DNA of 64,000 bases from Azospirillum sp. TSH100. Its GTDB lineage: Bacteria > Pseudomonadota > Alphaproteobacteria > Azospirillales > Azospirillaceae. Positions 62,290 to 64,000 of the stretch are shown piece by piece. A model generated the notes under the pieces. The model did not search any database and was not told the DNA's origin. It saw only the letters and a list, made by a program, of their open reading frames with translations. The stretch lies in contig NZ_CP039634.1 in the NCBI RefSeq assembly GCF_004923295.1, positions 2,012,001-2,076,000 on the forward strand, given 5' to 3'. How positions within the stretch are numbered: position 1 is the first letter of the stretch; every line of letters starts with the position of its first letter. The position numbers and the translations under genes were made by a program.

Positions 62290-62314
62290 AATCACCCGCA
62301 CAGCGCGAGTGATT
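62290..62314. other. Hairpin in the divergent SLBB/deacetylase promoter region
   Basis: AATCAC-CCGC pairs with GCGA-GTGATT around loop ACAGC, with one mismatch, and TTTTT follows on the plus strand. It is 21 bases upstream of the SLBB gene start, so it may be an operator or leader rather than a terminator. Confidence 0.4.
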
Positions 62315-62491
62315 TTTAGTGAACACTATCGCGTGCATTAAGCCGAAAGGCAATGCCCGGCGTCCGGGGCGCCATGCAAAAGCACGGCATCCACGGATGG
62401 AATGGAGGGACTATGATGCGGTCTCTTTCCGCAGGACCGAGAAGCTCGGCAGCGAAACAGTCGCGGCGGAACAATCAAGGAAGCCAACGGC

Positions 62492-63526
<1,035 letters not shown>

Positions 63527-63615
63527 GGCGAAGAGTTGGGCATGAGCATGGCCGCATCGTTGCCGGTGCGGCCGAATCGTCCTAAATTGATGGGAAGTTC
63601 GGCATCTGATTGAGG

Positions 63616-64000
63616 ATGCAGGCGGTGGCTGCCGACCTTACCATTTCCGGTCTGTCGATCGGGTCCTATTCTACCCCGCGCAGCCTGCCGTTGCGTCGGG
63701 ACGGGAAGGATTCTGCCGGCGCGCAGGATCGGAAGAGCGGCTCCACCGACAGCGTGACGCTGTCCGATGCGGCCCAGCAGCAGGTTCAGAAGCTCAAGCA
63801 GGCCGACACAAGCGTCCGCCAGCACGAAGCGGCGCATCAGGCGGCGGGCGGCGCCCATGCCGGCGGTGCCTCCTTCACCTTCACGCGCGGGCCGGACGGC
63901 AAGAACTACGCCACCGCCGGCGAGGTGCCGATCGACGTCAGCCCGGAATCGGAGCCGGCGGCCACAGTCGCCAAGATGGAACAGGTGAAGGCTGCGGCAC
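63616..64000 (+). CDS. SprA-related putative metalloprotease, 3' truncated by window edge
   Basis: The frame is open from ATG 63616 to the window end (128 codons seen). After a low-complexity N-terminus it has LSDAAQQQVQKLKQADTSVRQHEAAHQAAGG, with the HExxH-like HEAAH (about 75-79), and GGASFTFTRGPDGKNYATAGEVPIDVSPESEPAATVAKMEQVKAAA, typical of the SprA-related family (PF12118). It starts 90 bp after the deacetylase. No signal peptide is seen. Peptidase action is inferred from the motif. Confidence 0.85.
   Translation, partial: MQAVAADLTISGLSIGSYSTPRSLPLRRDGKDSAGAQDRKSGSTDSVTLSDAAQQQVQKLKQADTSVRQHEAAHQAAGGAHAGGASFTFTRGPDGKNYATAGEVPIDVSPESEPAATVAKMEQVKAAA

Overview
The window is a GC-rich, gene-dense stretch of alphaproteobacterial chromosome, most like Azospirillum or a close relative in the Rhodospirillales. 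Supporting evidence is PopZ beside valS, a purN-purM / DUF2066-pgsA-perM-hda neighbourhood, a 47-residue aa3-oxidase subunit IV, an aapJQMP general amino-acid transporter, a PraR-type regulator and LexA boxes of the alphaproteobacterial form GTTC-N7-GTTC. I saw no phage, insertion sequence, CRISPR array or rRNA. Two tRNA genes (Asn, Cys) are present.

Layout: 0-3 kb holds two sensor kinases, the first truncated by the window edge. From 3 to 9.4 kb lies a fatty acyl-CoA oxidation block (fadD, MerR/LiuR-like regulator, thioesterase, etfB, etfA, a VOC protein) with a divergent SCP2 gene and a LiuR-like operator between. From 9.4 to 16 kb are small periplasmic and unknown proteins, a flavin reductase, a solitary motB, an ATP-grasp/alpha-E pair and the leucyltransferase bpt. 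At 16-18.3 kb is a TRAP transporter without its binding protein, followed by a PRC-barrel lipoprotein and an RTX protein. From 20 to 28 kb are hisI, metC, aapJQMP and a HisC-type aminotransferase. From 28 to 35 kb are acetyltransferases, sulfur genes (sseA, cysK), alaX, a Nudix hydrolase, a degenerate HtrA-like protein and small unknowns. From 36 to 51.6 kb is a housekeeping core: pcm, rhodanese, tolC, popZ, valS, purNM, pgsA, perM, hda, an SDR, a MarR regulator and an AAA ATPase. From 53 to 62.3 kb is an exopolysaccharide locus (polymerase, chain-length protein, three glycosyltransferases, a 985-residue multi-SLBB export protein) around a praR-like gene. The window ends with a polyamine deacetylase and a partial SprA-type metalloprotease.

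Two things stand out outside the annotated proteins. (1) Three copies of a roughly 60-nt small RNA (about 20.06, 27.94 and 28.10 kb) share the core TGTCTCTAACCCTCCCT. Each ends in its own intrinsic terminator and each has an FNR/FixK-type box centred about 42 bp upstream of the predicted start. This looks like an oxygen-controlled family of anti-Shine-Dalgarno sRNAs; two ribosome-binding sites in the window (aa3 oxidase subunit IV, dctQ) match the core. (2) Three exact GAAC-N7-GAAC LexA boxes lie just upstream of a 32-codon membrane microprotein at 49.6 kb, resembling in logic the SOS-induced division inhibitor SidA of Caulobacter. Both rest on sequence pattern and family knowledge only; no expression data are available here.
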